In this document: positions 33,855-40,612 of the stretch, piece by piece
Layout of the letters: every line of letters begins with the position of its first letter
Position numbering within the stretch: position 1 is the stretch's first letter
Assembly: GCF_033115175.1 (NCBI RefSeq)
Contig: NC_084831.1
Location: 77,943,502-78,007,501, forward strand
Source of the DNA: Lepus europaeus
Taxonomy: Eukaryota > Chordata > Mammalia > Lagomorpha > Leporidae
Length of the DNA stretch: 64,000 nt
Direction: 5' to 3'
Made by a program: the position numbers and the translations under genes
The notes under the pieces: model-generated
Databases searched by the model: none
What the model was told of the DNA's origin: nothing
Seen by the model: only the letters and a program-made list of their open reading frames with translations

Positions 33855-36733
33855 TCTTCCTTCTGTTGGTTCACTCCCCAAATGGCTGCAACGGCCGGAG
33901 CTGTGCCGATCCGAAGCCAGGAGCCAGGTGCTTCTTCCTGGTCTCCATGCGGGTGCAGGGGCCCAAGCACTTGGGCCATCTTCTACTGCTATCCCAGGCG
34001 ATAGTAGAGAGCTGGACTGGAAGAGGGGCAACCGGGACTAGAACCGGCTCTCATATGGGATGCTGGTGCCGTAGGCAGAGGATTAACCCCAATGTGCCAT
34101 GGCGCCGGCTCCTACTTATTTCTTTTATAGCAATAGTTGTTGGCTTTATAGTTTTAATTTAATGGAAATTTTTACAAGTTTTGTTTTAAATAGAAAATGA
34201 ATAATGGTATTAGGCAGAAGAGAAATGATTCACAAAATTAAGGAAATTAACAGTAATCAGAATAGGAATTTATTCCAAAGTAATGTGTATTTTATGGAAT
34301 AGGGTGTTTTCATGATTTGTCTTTCAATATTTGTTATCACTTCATAATTATGTTTGAAAAGCAGTATATCTTGTATAAAATGTATAGACTAAATAAATAC
34401 ATCTTTATATATCTCACACAGAATTACCTTATAATCCAGATCACTGAGGTACAGCATGCAATTGACCAACTTAAGAGAAAATTGGATACTGACAAAATGA
34501 AACTCATAATAGAAGTTAAGGTAGTTTAAAATTTTCCTCATCATATTTATAACATTTGTCTTGAAATAAAATATTTCAGTGTCTTAACGGATGTTGATAC
34601 TATAAAGGTAGGCAGGAGTGCCTGTCTTAATACTGCTGCCTTAACAACAATGAGCATGAGAAAAAAAAGTGCAGGAAGTAAACCCTGTGAAAAGATGCAT
34701 GTTGTAACAAATTTTAGCAAATTTTCACTAAGAAGAATTAAAGTTAAAATGGCCTTGTAAGTCATTATGGTCTCAAAAACTATTTTAAAAGAGGTAATTT
34801 TCCTATATTACTGTCATTTATAAATACGTCTGACAAACCACTGAACTCTCCTTTTTAACTCCCATTTAATTTTTCTCCCTCTATTTGGTAATTATCTCAT
34901 TCTCGCTGGTTTTATATACATATATATGTATATATATATATACATATATAGTGTATATTACCTATATACACTACTATTTATGTGCTGTTTATTTTTAATA
35001 TGAATCATGGACCTTCTATTACATGTTAAGTTTCCTTCAAGGCAGAGACTTACACCTTAGTTAACTTTGTTTCTCCCTTAGGAGCTTTTATATAGTAGAT
35101 GCTCAGTGGAGCGTTTTGGGCATAAGATCTGATAAGAATTGTGTATAATTATCACATCACATGAATACTTTCTGAAATAAAGAAGTCTTGAAAAGCTTTT
35201 GTTAAACAGAAAATAGAAGATTACATATTTTCATACAAATAAACTCATAGAACAGGAAAATAAGAAATTACGTGAATGCTCTCAATTCATTCTTTATCAG
35301 AAAAAGCTTGCTGACACAGAGTAATGACCCCTTTCTAGAATTAGGATTGTCCACTAGAACTTTTTGTGGTTATACAAATATACCATATGTATACTATCTA
35401 ACATAGTGACCACTAGCCACCTACAGCTACTGAGCCTGTGCGATGTAGGAACCAAATTTTAAATTTTATTTAACTTTAGTTAATGTAGATTTAATATATA
35501 TAAAACCAGCTACTATATTGAGCCGTAATGATTCTAGATTCTTTTCACTAGCAGTATTTTTGAGGCTACACCCTGGCTTAGCACTGGCAAGTTTAAAATT
35601 TAAAAGAGAACAAAGTTTTCAGCTTATAAAATGAGAGGGGAAAATCTTGTGTTTGTTCTCTTATGTGATTGGCACATAAGAGACATTATAATAGTATTTA
35701 TTAGTTTCTGAATGAACTATCCAAAACAGCCCTATCTCAGATTCAGAACTAAGGTTTTCTCAAAGTTTAATTGATATCTGGGGAATCCTGTTAAAAAAGA
35801 TTCAGGAGGTCTGGGTACCAGAGACTCTTTAATCTTGCCAAGTTCCCATACAGTGCTAATGCTACTGGTTCTTAGACAGTAATTGGAATAGCAAGGGTTC
35901 TGGTACCAGGTAGATTGGGTTTGGATCCTGACTGCGTCATTTTCTAGTTTTAAACCCTAAGCATGTTACTTAGCCTCTTTGGGTCTCAAGTTTCCTCAGC
36001 TATAAAATGGGAATCCATGAATATCTGCTTCAGATAAAATTTTTGAAAAAATTCAAAGGGGTAAATACACTAGAAGATTGTTTATGTTTCTTAAATATCT
36101 GTTCAGTTACTAAGTGCTAAGAGTTAATATTGTTTTTGAATTTCTGAGTTTTGGTTTTTTGTTTACTAATTTTTGTACATATTAAAAACAGCAAATTTTG
36201 AAGCTCAAGCAAAAAATAAAACTTGTTCTGTCTGGTTTGTAGGACAGTTCAATTATATTATCCCTAAATAAAAGGGCACTTCAAAAAGTTTGTGGAAGAT
36301 GGAATTGAATCTGTGCATACAAAGAGTCTTCAAAAAGTTAATGAAAATGTCTATTATGAAAAAACTATGCATGATCTCAAGATTTTTTGTGCCACAATAA
36401 ATATATTTTAATTCCACAGTCTTTTTGAAGTAGCCTTACTATAAAGGAAATTATCCCATAACATATAGATAAGCATGTTAATTAAGCAGAATTTATGACC
36501 TACATATTTATTATACTTATGGAATCACTGAAGGCAAATAATGGTTGAAGTAGTTATTTTTAAAAACTTTATTTACATGAAGACTATGATGCGTTTTTAA
36601 AAAGGTAAAATGGAGTTCATTTTTAAAAGGTAATTGTTTTTATAGATGAGAAAACAAGCAGTTTCAGATTTACGAACATTGAAAGCTGAAATGGCACAGA
36701 AAAAAAATAATCCATCTTTACAATCACAATTAG
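4769..36733 (+). CDS. SPATA1: SPATA1, nine internal coding exons (partial gene; 5' end outside window, last exon not located)
   Basis: Spermatogenesis associated 1, a testis-enriched protein reported to bind the intraflagellar transport protein IFT20 and linked to acrosome/sperm formation (family knowledge). Exons seen: 4769-4822, 4918-5146, 13821-13923, 14672-14726, 24590-24701, 25466-25591, 30789-30967, 34422-34520, 36646-36733. They join in one frame without a stop (1045 nt, 348 codons plus one base). The first part carries [15 protein letters not shown] and [13 protein letters not shown], as in the mammalian orthologues. The last five exons are rich in K, E, Q and L in heptad-like order ([39 protein letters not shown]) and should form coiled coil. 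The N-terminal ~90 residues lie before the window. The coding sequence ends phase 1 at 36733, so at least one more exon is needed. The gene converges on CTBS. The identification is secure; the third-exon boundary is not. Confidence 0.93.
4918..5146 (+). CDS. SPATA1: SPATA1 coding exon, [16 protein letters not shown]...
   Basis: Acceptor GTTTTAG and donor GTGAAT bound 229 nt, entered in phase 0 and left in phase 1. It encodes the best conserved stretch of the protein, then an acidic segment ([10 protein letters not shown]) and [16 protein letters not shown]. Reading past the donor meets a stop 4 codons later, which supports the splice. Confidence 0.95.
5147..6720. other. SPATA1 intron, mostly plain AT-rich sequence
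   Basis: No exon recognised. Around 5735-5855 there is a weak copy of the CTTCAAAAAGTTAATAGAAA element also seen at 24903 and 36272. An A-rich simple stretch with (CAAAAA)n units lies at 6434-6480. Confidence 0.6.
6727..7046 (+). mobile_element. C-SINE
   Basis: Sense copy from GTGGCCAGCATTGTAGC to the AAATAAATAAATC tail. It lies next to another sense copy at 7064. Confidence 0.88.
7064..7378 (+). mobile_element. C-SINE
   Basis: Sense copy starting GGGGCCAACATGTGGCACAG and ending in AAATAGATAAATAGATC. Confidence 0.88.
7584..8839 (-). mobile_element. L1 3'-terminal insertion, 5'-truncated (copy 2)
   Basis: T-rich start (the poly-A of a minus-strand insert), then the shared L1 3' end with a C-rich block at 7663-7715, and about 1.25 kb of 3' UTR. 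Flanked by an 11-bp direct repeat GAAGACTTTCT (7573-7583 and 8840-8850), taken as the target-site duplication. A 34-T run sits inside at 8195-8228. Confidence 0.78.
8850..10040 (-). mobile_element. old L1 debris, antisense
   Basis: From about 9700 the sequence follows the antisense pattern of L1 ORF2 (loop ACTGAGAGAGGAGTGTGATA and following lines). The first 500 bp are less certain. A short (GATA)n-like tract is at 9016-9042. No coding exon seen. Confidence 0.5.
10041..10333 (-). mobile_element. C-SINE
   Basis: Antisense copy from the TAAGATTGATTTATTTG tail to GCAGCTTAACCTGTTGTGCC. It is inserted in the old L1 debris. Confidence 0.87.
10776..11056 (-). mobile_element. C-SINE, diverged
   Basis: Antisense; TTTTATTTGAAAGAGAGAG, CATCTGCTGGTTCATTC and a degraded head at about 11040. 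Confidence 0.78.
11145..11463 (-). mobile_element. C-SINE
   Basis: Full-length antisense copy: AAAGTCAGAGTTACAGAGGG to CACTATGCTACAATGCCAGC. Confidence 0.9.
11601..11892 (-). mobile_element. C-SINE, diverged
   Basis: Antisense copy: TTATTTGAAAGGCAGAG, CACTAGTTCACTCTCC and a decayed head near 11880. Confidence 0.83.
11893..13820. other. SPATA1 intron, little recognisable
   Basis: A weak MIR-like stretch lies at about 12460-12600. The piece 13368-13553 is open for 61 codons with a lysine-rich translation, but it has no splice signals in the phase SPATA1 needs and I do not recognise it. The rest is unannotated AT-rich DNA. Confidence 0.5.
13821..13923 (+). CDS. SPATA1: SPATA1 coding exon with uncertain acceptor
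   Basis: Encodes [20 protein letters not shown] and [13 protein letters not shown], recognisable as the SPATA1 middle region. The donor AG|GTAATT at 13924 is clear. The only acceptor that keeps phase 1 without a stop is AG at 13819-13820 inside GGGGAAAAAG, with almost no pyrimidine tract. An in-frame TGA lies about 27 nt upstream of it, and the better-looking TTTTAG near 13756 leads to an immediate stop. With the 13821 start, 103 nt fit phase 1 to phase 2 exactly. The exon may be spliced weakly or skipped; skipping would break the frame. Confidence 0.7.
14672..14726 (+). CDS. SPATA1: SPATA1 coding exon, [18 protein letters not shown]
   Basis: Acceptor CTTTAAG, donor CAG|GTAAGT. The 55 nt are entered in phase 2 and left in phase 0. 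The residues [15 protein letters not shown] resemble the corresponding part of known SPATA1 proteins. Confidence 0.88.
14727..15134. other. SPATA1 intron, nothing recognised
   Basis: AT-rich sequence after the 14726 donor. No exon or repeat family could be named. Confidence 0.5.
15135..16235 (+). mobile_element. L1 3' part: end of ORF2 and 3' UTR, broken
   Basis: ORF2 C-terminal signatures in decayed frames ([34 protein letters not shown], then [19 protein letters not shown]), A-rich breaks, and a G/A-rich 3' UTR at 16120-16160. No intact frame. Confidence 0.85.
16490..16990 (+). mobile_element. second L1 3' fragment with CA microsatellite
   Basis: Repeats the same part of ORF2 as the preceding element (TGGGAATGTAAATTAGTATA, TATCCATCAGTGGATGAATG), so it is a separate insertion. 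A (CA)n tract interrupts it at 16773-16799. Confidence 0.8.
16990..17130 (-). repeat. MIR-like ancient SINE, antisense
   Basis: Core resembling reversed MIR: ATGACCTGGGCAGGCTACTC and CTTCTTCATCTGTAAAATTC. Confidence 0.6.
17306..17438 (+). mobile_element. C-SINE, 5'-truncated
   Basis: Only the tail half: CCAGCCATTGCGACCATTTG to AAAATAAATATATTTTTTAA. Confidence 0.8.
17464..17764 (-). mobile_element. C-SINE
   Basis: Full antisense copy ending CACCACAGTGCCAGCCCC, directly followed by another SINE in sense orientation. Confidence 0.9.
17765..18012 (+). mobile_element. C-SINE, 5'-truncated
   Basis: Starts within the SINE body (CCCAGCTGCTCCATATCC) and ends with AAATAAATAAATC. With the previous copy it makes a head-to-body inverted pair. 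Confidence 0.83.
18340..18725 (+). repeat. ancient interspersed repeat, family not named
   Basis: From ACTGCTATAGTTTGAATAGG to CAAAAAGCTAACTAATA. The pattern (GGGCCTTAGTGGGAGGTCC, GTGAACCTCCAAAACAGTGA, GAGCCAAAATGAATCTCC) is that of an old mammalian repeat I know by sight but cannot name. Confidence 0.45.
18795..19110 (+). mobile_element. L1 3'-terminal insertion (copy 3)
   Basis: About 315 bp of the shared L1 3' end: TTAATGCTATAACTAGTACT near 18830, G-rich block 18976-19035, TATTCATTAAATAAAAGTTT and an A/CAAA tail. It closely matches the minus-strand copy at 38432-38750. Confidence 0.8.
19111..19363 (-). mobile_element. C-SINE, truncated
   Basis: Antisense copy following the L1 tail; body intact to GAGCTGGATCAGAAGTGGAG, head lost. 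Confidence 0.83.
19371..19678 (-). mobile_element. C-SINE
   Basis: Antisense copy with an unusual GAGCGAGCGCGCGCGG stretch in its purine tract (about 19410) and the head at CACTATGCCACAATGTCAGC. Confidence 0.87.
19775..19970 (+). repeat. MIR, sense
   Basis: CTGCCAGGCACTGTTTTAAG, ATTTAATCCTCACAAAAAGC and CTGGCTCCAGAGTTCATGC follow the MIR consensus in order. Confidence 0.85.
19995..20165 (+). repeat. second MIR, sense
   Basis: TATTGAGCCAATCTGTGTCC, ATCTCATTTAATTCCACAAC and CAGATGAGGAAACTAAAACA: a second MIR in the same orientation about 25 bp after the first. Confidence 0.83.
20380..21390 (-). mobile_element. old L1 debris, antisense
   Basis: Antisense L1M-like lines: AAATGAACACTCCCCCTAGG with TTTCTACATCCTC, a GATAGTCCTTTGATGC-type line, and CATTTACATTATTGATAGG with GGTCTTAGATTTGTCATTTT. 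Highly decayed. Confidence 0.6.
21397..21737 (+). mobile_element. C-SINE
   Basis: Sense copy: GAGAGGCCAGTGTTGTACAG to CAAATAAATAAGTAAA, with an expanded (CT)n(CCCT)n tract at 21653-21694. Confidence 0.88.
21990..22170. repeat. ancient DNA-transposon-like fragment
   Basis: GGAATGAGCAAACTAAGGCA and TTACTCTCTGGCCCTTTATA resemble the ends of an old mammalian repeat containing the 'kAnGnCTGGCCC' pattern. Not named. Confidence 0.4.
22517..22566 (+). repeat. (TC)n microsatellite
   Basis: About 22 uninterrupted TC units followed by CCCCCC, at the edge of a C-SINE. Confidence 0.95.
22570..22858 (-). mobile_element. C-SINE carrying a foreign internal stretch
   Basis: Antisense copy. Where the body normally continues, positions 22712-22751 hold sequence that is not SINE and is nearly repeated at 24419 (see findings). 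The SINE resumes at about 22755 (CACAGGCCATTAGGAAGC). Confidence 0.82.
23190..23504 (-). mobile_element. C-SINE
   Basis: Antisense copy from TATTTATTTATTTAATTGG to CACTACACCACAATGCTGGC. Confidence 0.9.
23801..23900 (+). repeat. (CCCT)n/(TTCC)n low-complexity tract
   Basis: Pyrimidine-only tract of CCTCCCTCCCTTCCTT type next to a truncated SINE. Confidence 0.85.
23925..24150 (+). mobile_element. C-SINE of the older subtype, 5'-truncated
   Basis: Sense; carries the CACACTCTGGGAGGCAGCAG subtype line and the (CT)n tail ending CAAATGGATAAAATA. Confidence 0.78.
24590..24701 (+). CDS. SPATA1: SPATA1 coding exon, [19 protein letters not shown]...
   Basis: Acceptor TTTCCTTACAG and donor GAGA|GTAAGT bound 112 nt (phase 0 to 1). 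It encodes a proline-rich, probably unstructured linker ([19 protein letters not shown]). The preceding intron is 9.9 kb, the longest in the visible part of the gene; a further small exon inside it cannot be excluded. Confidence 0.9.
24903..25028. mobile_element. MITE-like DNA transposon with inverted ends
   Basis: GGTATTCAAAAAGTTCATGA at the left and ACAAACTTTTTAAAGTAC at the right are roughly inverted copies about 120 bp apart. Related pieces are at 36272-36440 and 5735-5855, weakly also at 57960. Non-coding. Confidence 0.6.
25466..25591 (+). CDS. SPATA1: SPATA1 coding exon, start of the coiled coil
   Basis: Acceptor CTCTTTAG and donor CATG|GTATAG bound 126 nt (phase 1 to 1). It encodes [18 protein letters not shown] and [16 protein letters not shown], a strongly charged helix with heptad-like leucine and isoleucine spacing. 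Confidence 0.95.
25690..25922 (+). mobile_element. C-SINE of the older subtype, 5'-truncated
   Basis: Sense; CACCCTGGGAGGCAGTGGG, GGTCCCTGCCACCCATGTAG and a (CT)n tail at 25879-25908. Confidence 0.82.
25923..27294. other. SPATA1 intron, mostly unremarkable
   Basis: A (TG)n microsatellite at 26219-26240, an MIR-like antisense piece at about 26640-26770, and an old interspersed repeat at about 26800-26960 (CATGAAATATTTATTGAGCC, CAGCAATGAACAAGACAGAC). No exon seen. Confidence 0.55.
27295..28802 (-). mobile_element. composite retro-insertion: L1 3' end joined to inverted gag-like sequence, with 17-bp target-site duplication
   Basis: Flanked by AGCCATTAGAGGATTTT at 27295-27311 and 28786-28802. 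The left part (27312-about 27758) is an antisense L1 3' end with poly-T, like copies at 7584 and 38432. It then departs from those copies. The rest (27759-28785) reads best on the plus strand. At about 28225-28330 it encodes a broken pair of retroviral gag-type zinc-knuckle signatures (CxxC-GKPG ... CxxC ... DHWKxxC), the first lacking its His. A 20-bp inverted repeat, GTAGAGCCATTGGTGGTAGA, lies at 27875-27894 and, reversed, at 28766-28785. No intact viral gene. Confidence 0.75.
29005..29315 (+). mobile_element. C-SINE, young, with target-site duplication
   Basis: Sense copy with a well-preserved head (GGGGCTGGCGCCATGGC). Perfect 14-bp direct repeat AAAGTATTTAGGCT at 28991-29004 and 29316-29329. 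Confidence 0.95.
29330..29750. other. SPATA1 intron, nothing recognised
   Basis: AT-rich sequence between two SINEs; no repeat family or exon could be named. Confidence 0.5.
29752..30077 (-). mobile_element. C-SINE
   Basis: Antisense copy from TAAGATTTATCTATTTATTT to AAGCCACAGCGCTGGCCCC. Confidence 0.9.
30262..30512 (-). mobile_element. C-SINE, old and diverged
   Basis: Antisense; CCATCTGCTGGTACACTCC, CTATGTGGGTGGCAGAAATT and CTAAATACCCACC are recognisable. Confidence 0.72.
30789..30967 (+). CDS. SPATA1: SPATA1 coding exon, [20 protein letters not shown]...
   Basis: Acceptor TTTTTGTAG after a long T tract, donor AAA|GTATTA. The 179 nt run phase 1 to 0 and encode the most conserved coiled-coil block ([33 protein letters not shown]). 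Confidence 0.96.
31331..31646 (-). mobile_element. C-SINE, young, with target-site duplication
   Basis: Antisense copy. Perfect 14-bp direct repeat AAATCTTTCTCTTT at 31317-31330 and 31647-31660. Confidence 0.95.
31826..32131 (+). mobile_element. C-SINE, young, with target-site duplication
   Basis: Sense copy with a GGGGCCGGTGCAGTGGC head. Perfect 14-bp direct repeat AAATAGAGTAGGAG at 31812-31825 and 32132-32145. Confidence 0.95.
32478..32826 (+). mobile_element. C-SINE with target-site duplication
   Basis: Sense copy; TACTAATGATC at 32467-32477 and 32827-32837. Confidence 0.9.
33082..33380 (-). mobile_element. C-SINE, older member of a pair
   Basis: Antisense; short purine tract and CATTCCTCAAATGGCCACAA. 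Together with the next copy it is enclosed by TGCCAATTTCT direct repeats at 33071-33081 and 33728-33738. Confidence 0.83.
33381..33720 (-). mobile_element. C-SINE, younger member of a pair
   Basis: Antisense, with head CACTGCGCCACGACGCCAGC. It lies at the head end of the older copy, inside the shared target-site duplication. Confidence 0.88.
33773..34113 (-). mobile_element. C-SINE, young, with (GA)n tract
   Basis: Antisense; 10-bp direct repeat ACTTATTTCT at 33763-33772 and 34114-34123; the internal (GA)n runs 33819-33850. Confidence 0.92.
34422..34520 (+). CDS. SPATA1: SPATA1 coding exon, [20 protein letters not shown]...
   Basis: Acceptor CTCACACAG, donor AAG|GTAGTT. The 99 nt are 33 whole codons (phase 0 to 0) continuing the C-terminal coiled coil. 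Confidence 0.96.
34521..36645. other. SPATA1 intron with scattered ancient fragments
   Basis: Imperfect (TA)n at 34916-34972. A 'CCACTAGCCACCTACAGCTA' DNA-transposon-like relic at about 35340-35580. A MER5-like piece at about 35800-35880 followed by an antisense MIR at about 35885-36030. The MITE-like element at 36272-36440. No further exon recognised. Confidence 0.5.
36272..36440. mobile_element. MITE-like element, second copy
   Basis: GGGCACTTCAAAAAGTTTGT, an inner GTCTTCAAAAAGTTAATGAA, and the inverted end CAGTCTTTTTGAAGTAGCC. The inner repeat suggests a nested or duplicated end. Confidence 0.6.
36646..36733 (+). CDS. SPATA1: SPATA1 coding exon, [20 protein letters not shown]...
   Basis: Acceptor TTTTTATAG, donor TTAG|GTATGT. 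The 88 nt leave in phase 1, so a further exon beginning with two bases of a Gxx codon is required. One formal candidate is the acceptor TTTTAG at 36976-36981, which would add Glu-Ile-stop (stop at 36987-36989). That is too short to be convincing and sits against a C-SINE. The true last exon may lie further right, within or beyond CTBS. Confidence 0.94.
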
Positions 36734-36987
36734 GTATGTTAATTCAAAATTATTATTTGTTAAAAAATTTAAATTTTTATTTGAGAGGATTTATTTATTG
36801 TTCTCTTTGGTAATATTCTATATAAATTATAAGGCTTTCTTCACTTTTAACATATTACAAACAATTTCTGGAAATATTAATTGTAACATAAAGCAGCATG
36901 GTTGCTGTTTGTTTTTTGAAGATTGCAAGTCTATTACCTGTTATTTTATGGTACTATGTTTTATAATTGTTTTCATTTTAGAAATTT

Positions 36988-37284
36988 AAAATTTATTTTA
37001 TTTATTTGATGAGCAGAGAAGCAGACAGAGATCTCCCATCTGCTGGTTTACTACACAAATACCTGCAACAAATAGGGCTGGCCAAGCTGAGGCCAGGAAT
37101 CAGGAGCTCAACCCAAGTTTTCCATGTGGGTGGCAGGGATCCAAGTATTTGAGCCATCACATGCTGCATTCAGAGAACACATTAGGAGGAGGCTGGAATC
37201 TCAAGTACAGTCAGGACTGGACCTCAGGCATTCCCACATGGAATGAAGGTGTCCCAAGTGACAATTGCTGCACCAAATGCCCAT
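36988..37284 (-). mobile_element. C-SINE, old
   Basis: Antisense; ATCTCCCATCTGCTGGTTTA, CCATGTGGGTGGCAGGGATC and GCTGCACCAAATGCCC. Confidence 0.8.
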
Positions 37285-37289
37285 TCTGC

Positions 37290-38415
37290 TTTTCACTTTT
37301 AATCTTAAAATTTAAGAAGAAATATAGCTGAAAAATCCAATTACAAAGGGAAATGTATTAACAAAGATCAATACATTTGCATGAAAATACACTTAGTTTG
37401 TTATTTTGTCATAATCTAAAATAATCTGGAGGTAGAATAGATATATTGAATTTATATCCAATGAAAGTGATTAGTATATTTATTTATTTCAGAATTCATT
37501 TTTCAGAAATAAAAATATATATAAAACATTTAAATATATAAAGTTATTATTTTAAAACTACAAAATGATTCTGTATGGAAATAGTTCATTTTACTGTTAT
37601 AAACAATTATGTAAATAGGAAATGTAATTTCATAACAGGTAGTTGAATCATCAGTTTATTCTAGTTGGGGTGGGAGAGAATGTTTAGAGAAGGCAAGGTT
37701 TATGTAAATCTAGAGTTCAAGGATGCACATTTTTAATCTGTATGTTTAGAGGAACTAATATAAGTGAAAAACAGTATTGTTCTTAACTGCCTTGACAAAG
37801 AGAACAGAGACTCCATAACATTTAGAAAAGTTATTTTCATAAAATTAATCTTTAAAAAGGTAAGATTAATCAATGTCTTTAGATAGCTAAAAATAAAATG
37901 CAGATATAGAAAAGGAAAACTATCCAATAAGTAAATTATAGATGTCCATAAATGGAGATGAGTAATTAGAGGTATAAATGATAGTTAATAAAACCAAGTT
38001 ATTCGTATTGGAAAATATTTTGCAGATAAACCTTATAAAAATAATCTAGTTAGAAAATATTAGGCAGCCCTAACTTACTAATTCAAAATATTACCAAGCT
38101 TTGTTCTTACATTTTGTGGGTACATTTAATTCTTTGCATTATTGTTTTTCTCTCATTCACATGTTTGGAGGTTTAAATGAATCTATTCCAAGTACCTCAG
38201 AGAACCTGTGTACATTCCATATAGTGTCAGGAACCGGAAAAATTATTTTCACTACTTTGATAAAGAGAAGACATGTATATTCTATATTTTAAATTTAAGA
38301 TCTACAGAAAAAAATAAGCACAGGCACAAACTGTTTCTCAAGAGCTAGGTTTTTAAAAAATCTTAAGAAAACAATTTACATTTCAAATTATATGTTTTTA
38401 AAACCAACATTGATT
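37290..38415. other. region between the SPATA1 and CTBS coding exons, nothing recognised
   Basis: Very AT-rich. It could hold the end of SPATA1, but no convincing phase-1 acceptor followed by a plausible C-terminal exon was seen. Confidence 0.45.
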
Positions 38416-38431
38416 TATAAATGTATATTTT

Positions 38432-39796
38432 TTAATTGAACTTTTATTTAATGAATATAAATTTCCAAAGTACAGCTTATAGGTTACAATGGCTTCCCCC
38501 TCCCAAAACTTCCCTCCCACCCACAACCCTCCCCTTTCCCGCTCCCTCTCCCCTTCCAATCACATCATGATTCATTTTCAATTCTCTTTATATACAGAAG
38601 ATCAGTTTAGTATATATTAGGTAATGATTTCAACAGTTTGCCCCCATATAGTAACACAAAGTGAAAAAAAAATACTGTTGGAGTACTAGTTATAGCATTA
38701 AATAAGAGTGTACAGTACATTAAAGACAGAGATCTTACATAATATATTTTTTAAAAAAAATTAATTTTCTATGCCATTTCCAATTTAACACCAGGTTTTT
38801 TCCTTTTTTCATTTCCAATTATCTTTATATACAGAAGATCGATTCAGTATATAATTAGTAAAGATCTCATCAGTTTGTACCCACGCAGAAACACAAAGTG
38901 TAAAAATACTGTTTTAGTACTAGTTATAGCATCACTTCACATTAGACAACACATTAGGGACAGATCCCACATGGGATGTAAGTACACAGTGACTCCTGTT
39001 GCTGACTTAACAATTTGACACTCCTGTTCATGGCGTCAGTAATCTCCCTAGGCTCTAGTCATGAGTTGCCAGGGCTATGGAAGCCTTTAGAGTTCGCTGA
39101 CTTTGATCTTATTCCGATAGGGTCATAATCAAAGTGGAAGTTCTCTCCTCCCTTCAGAGAAAGGTACTTCCTTCTTTGATGGCCCTGTTCTTTCCACTGG
39201 AATCTCACTCATAAAGATCTTTCATTAGGTCTTCTTCTTTTTTTCTTTTCCATGGTTTCTTGGCTTTCCATGCCTACAATACTCTCTTGGGCTCTTCAGC
39301 CAGATCCAAATGCCTTAAGGGCTGATTCTGAGGCCAGAGTGTTGTTCAGGACGTCTGCCATTCTATGAGTCTGCTGTGTATCCCACTTCCCATGTTGGAT
39401 CTTTCTCTCCCTTTTTGATTCTATCAGTTAGTATTAGTAGACACTTGTGTTGTTTGTGTGATCCCTTTGACTCTTAGACCTATCAGAGCCATCGAATGTG
39501 AACTGAAATTGATCACTTGGACTAGTGAGATGGCATTGGTACATGCCACCTTGATGGGATTGTATTGGAATCCCCTGGCACATTTTTAACTCCACCATTT
39601 GTGGCAAGTCTGATTGTGCATGTCCCAAATTGTACATCTCCTCCCTCTCTTTTTCCACTCTTAAATTTAACAGGGATCACCTTTCAGTTAAAATTTAAGC
39701 ACCTAAGAGTAATTGTGGGTTAATTACAGAGTTCAACCACTAGTACTAGAACAACAACAACAAAAACAACAACAAATACTAAAAAGGATAAAGTAA
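38432..39796 (-). mobile_element. L1 3'-terminal insertion, 5'-truncated (copy 5), with target-site duplication
   Basis: Antisense copy of the shared L1 3' end with a C-rich block at 38496-38557 and about 1.36 kb of 3' UTR. Perfect 16-bp direct repeat TATAAATGTATATTTT at 38416-38431 and 39797-39812. Around 38740-38850 the 3' UTR seems to restart ('ATCTTTATATACAGAAGATC' occurs twice), suggesting an internal duplication or a nested copy. Confidence 0.88.
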
Positions 39797-39968
39797 TATA
39801 AATGTATATTTTAATATCAATGGTGGGGGAGATTAGTATAACATTTTGAAAGGAATTTTTTTAAATTACATTATAGTATTGGAACAGAGGACTATTCAAC
39901 ATAGTAAGCTGACTTTTTTCTAGCTTTTATTTCCTGGATACTAAAGATAGAACTTTCTTCTTCTTTTT

Positions 39969-40259
39969 TTAATATTTATTTATTTATTTAAAAGTCAGAA
40001 TTACAGAGAAAGGGAGAGACAGAGAGAGATCTCTCATTTGCTGGTTCATGCCACAGATGGCCACAACAGAGCCAGGAGCTTCTTTCATGGCTCGCACATG
40101 GGTGCAGGGGCCCAGGGACTTCATCCATCCTCTGCTGCTCTTCCAGGTGTATTAGCAGAAAGCTGTGGATCAAAAGTGGAGCAGCCACGACTTGAACTGA
40201 CGCCCATATGGGATGCCAGTGTCACAAGCTTTACCCACTATGCCACATTGCTGGCCCCA
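39969..40259 (-). mobile_element. C-SINE just past the CTBS stop codon
   Basis: Antisense on the plus strand, so it lies in sense-of-gene orientation downstream of the CTBS stop; it may contribute to the CTBS 3' UTR or polyadenylation. Head at CACTATGCCACATTGCTGGC. Confidence 0.88.
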
Positions 40260-40411
40260 GTTTTCTATTCTTTATCTGGGTTTTTTTCCTCAGTATATTA
40301 ATCAGAAAAGTATAGAGAAACATAACAAAAAGGAATACATTTTTTTATCTCTTCAAGAAACTATATTTATAGATCGTTTTTCTAAATGGTTAATAGTTTG
40401 ACACAAGATGT

Positions 40412-40612
40412 TCATCTCTGTGCGGGTTTTGGCTTTAGGGCTTTCCACATTTCCTCAGTTTGTTGTTTGGCTTCAGCACCTCCAGAGTAGTCAAGACAGT
40501 CTGCATTCCACATGCCAATACCGCGTAAGCCATACTGTGGTATATATTCTGCCTTCAAGGAAATGCTGCGAGGGTTATCATACCACACTTGATGTAATTG
40601 GCCAGAAAGATC
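40412..40612 (-). CDS. CTBS: CTBS exon 7, C terminus and stop
   Basis: Acceptor TTTGTATAG; 66 codons plus TGA at 40414-40412, residues 320-385. Contains LHQVWYDNPRSISLKAEYI and GIGMWNADCLDYSG, including the GH18 conserved Trp, and ends KPKPAQR. No clear AATAAA was seen on this strand in the 150 bp after the stop; a C-SINE starts at 40259, so the 3' UTR is either short or runs into repeats. Confidence 0.98.
   Translation of the reverse strand, partial: DLSGQLHQVWYDNPRSISLKAEYIPQYGLRGIGMWNADCLDYSGGAEAKQQTEEMWKALKPKPAQR

Noticed and set aside
36982..36989. Short terminal SPATA1 exon adding Glu-Ile-stop
   Set aside because: Splice phase fits, but two residues give no sequence evidence and it lies against a C-SINE. 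Kept only as a formal possibility.
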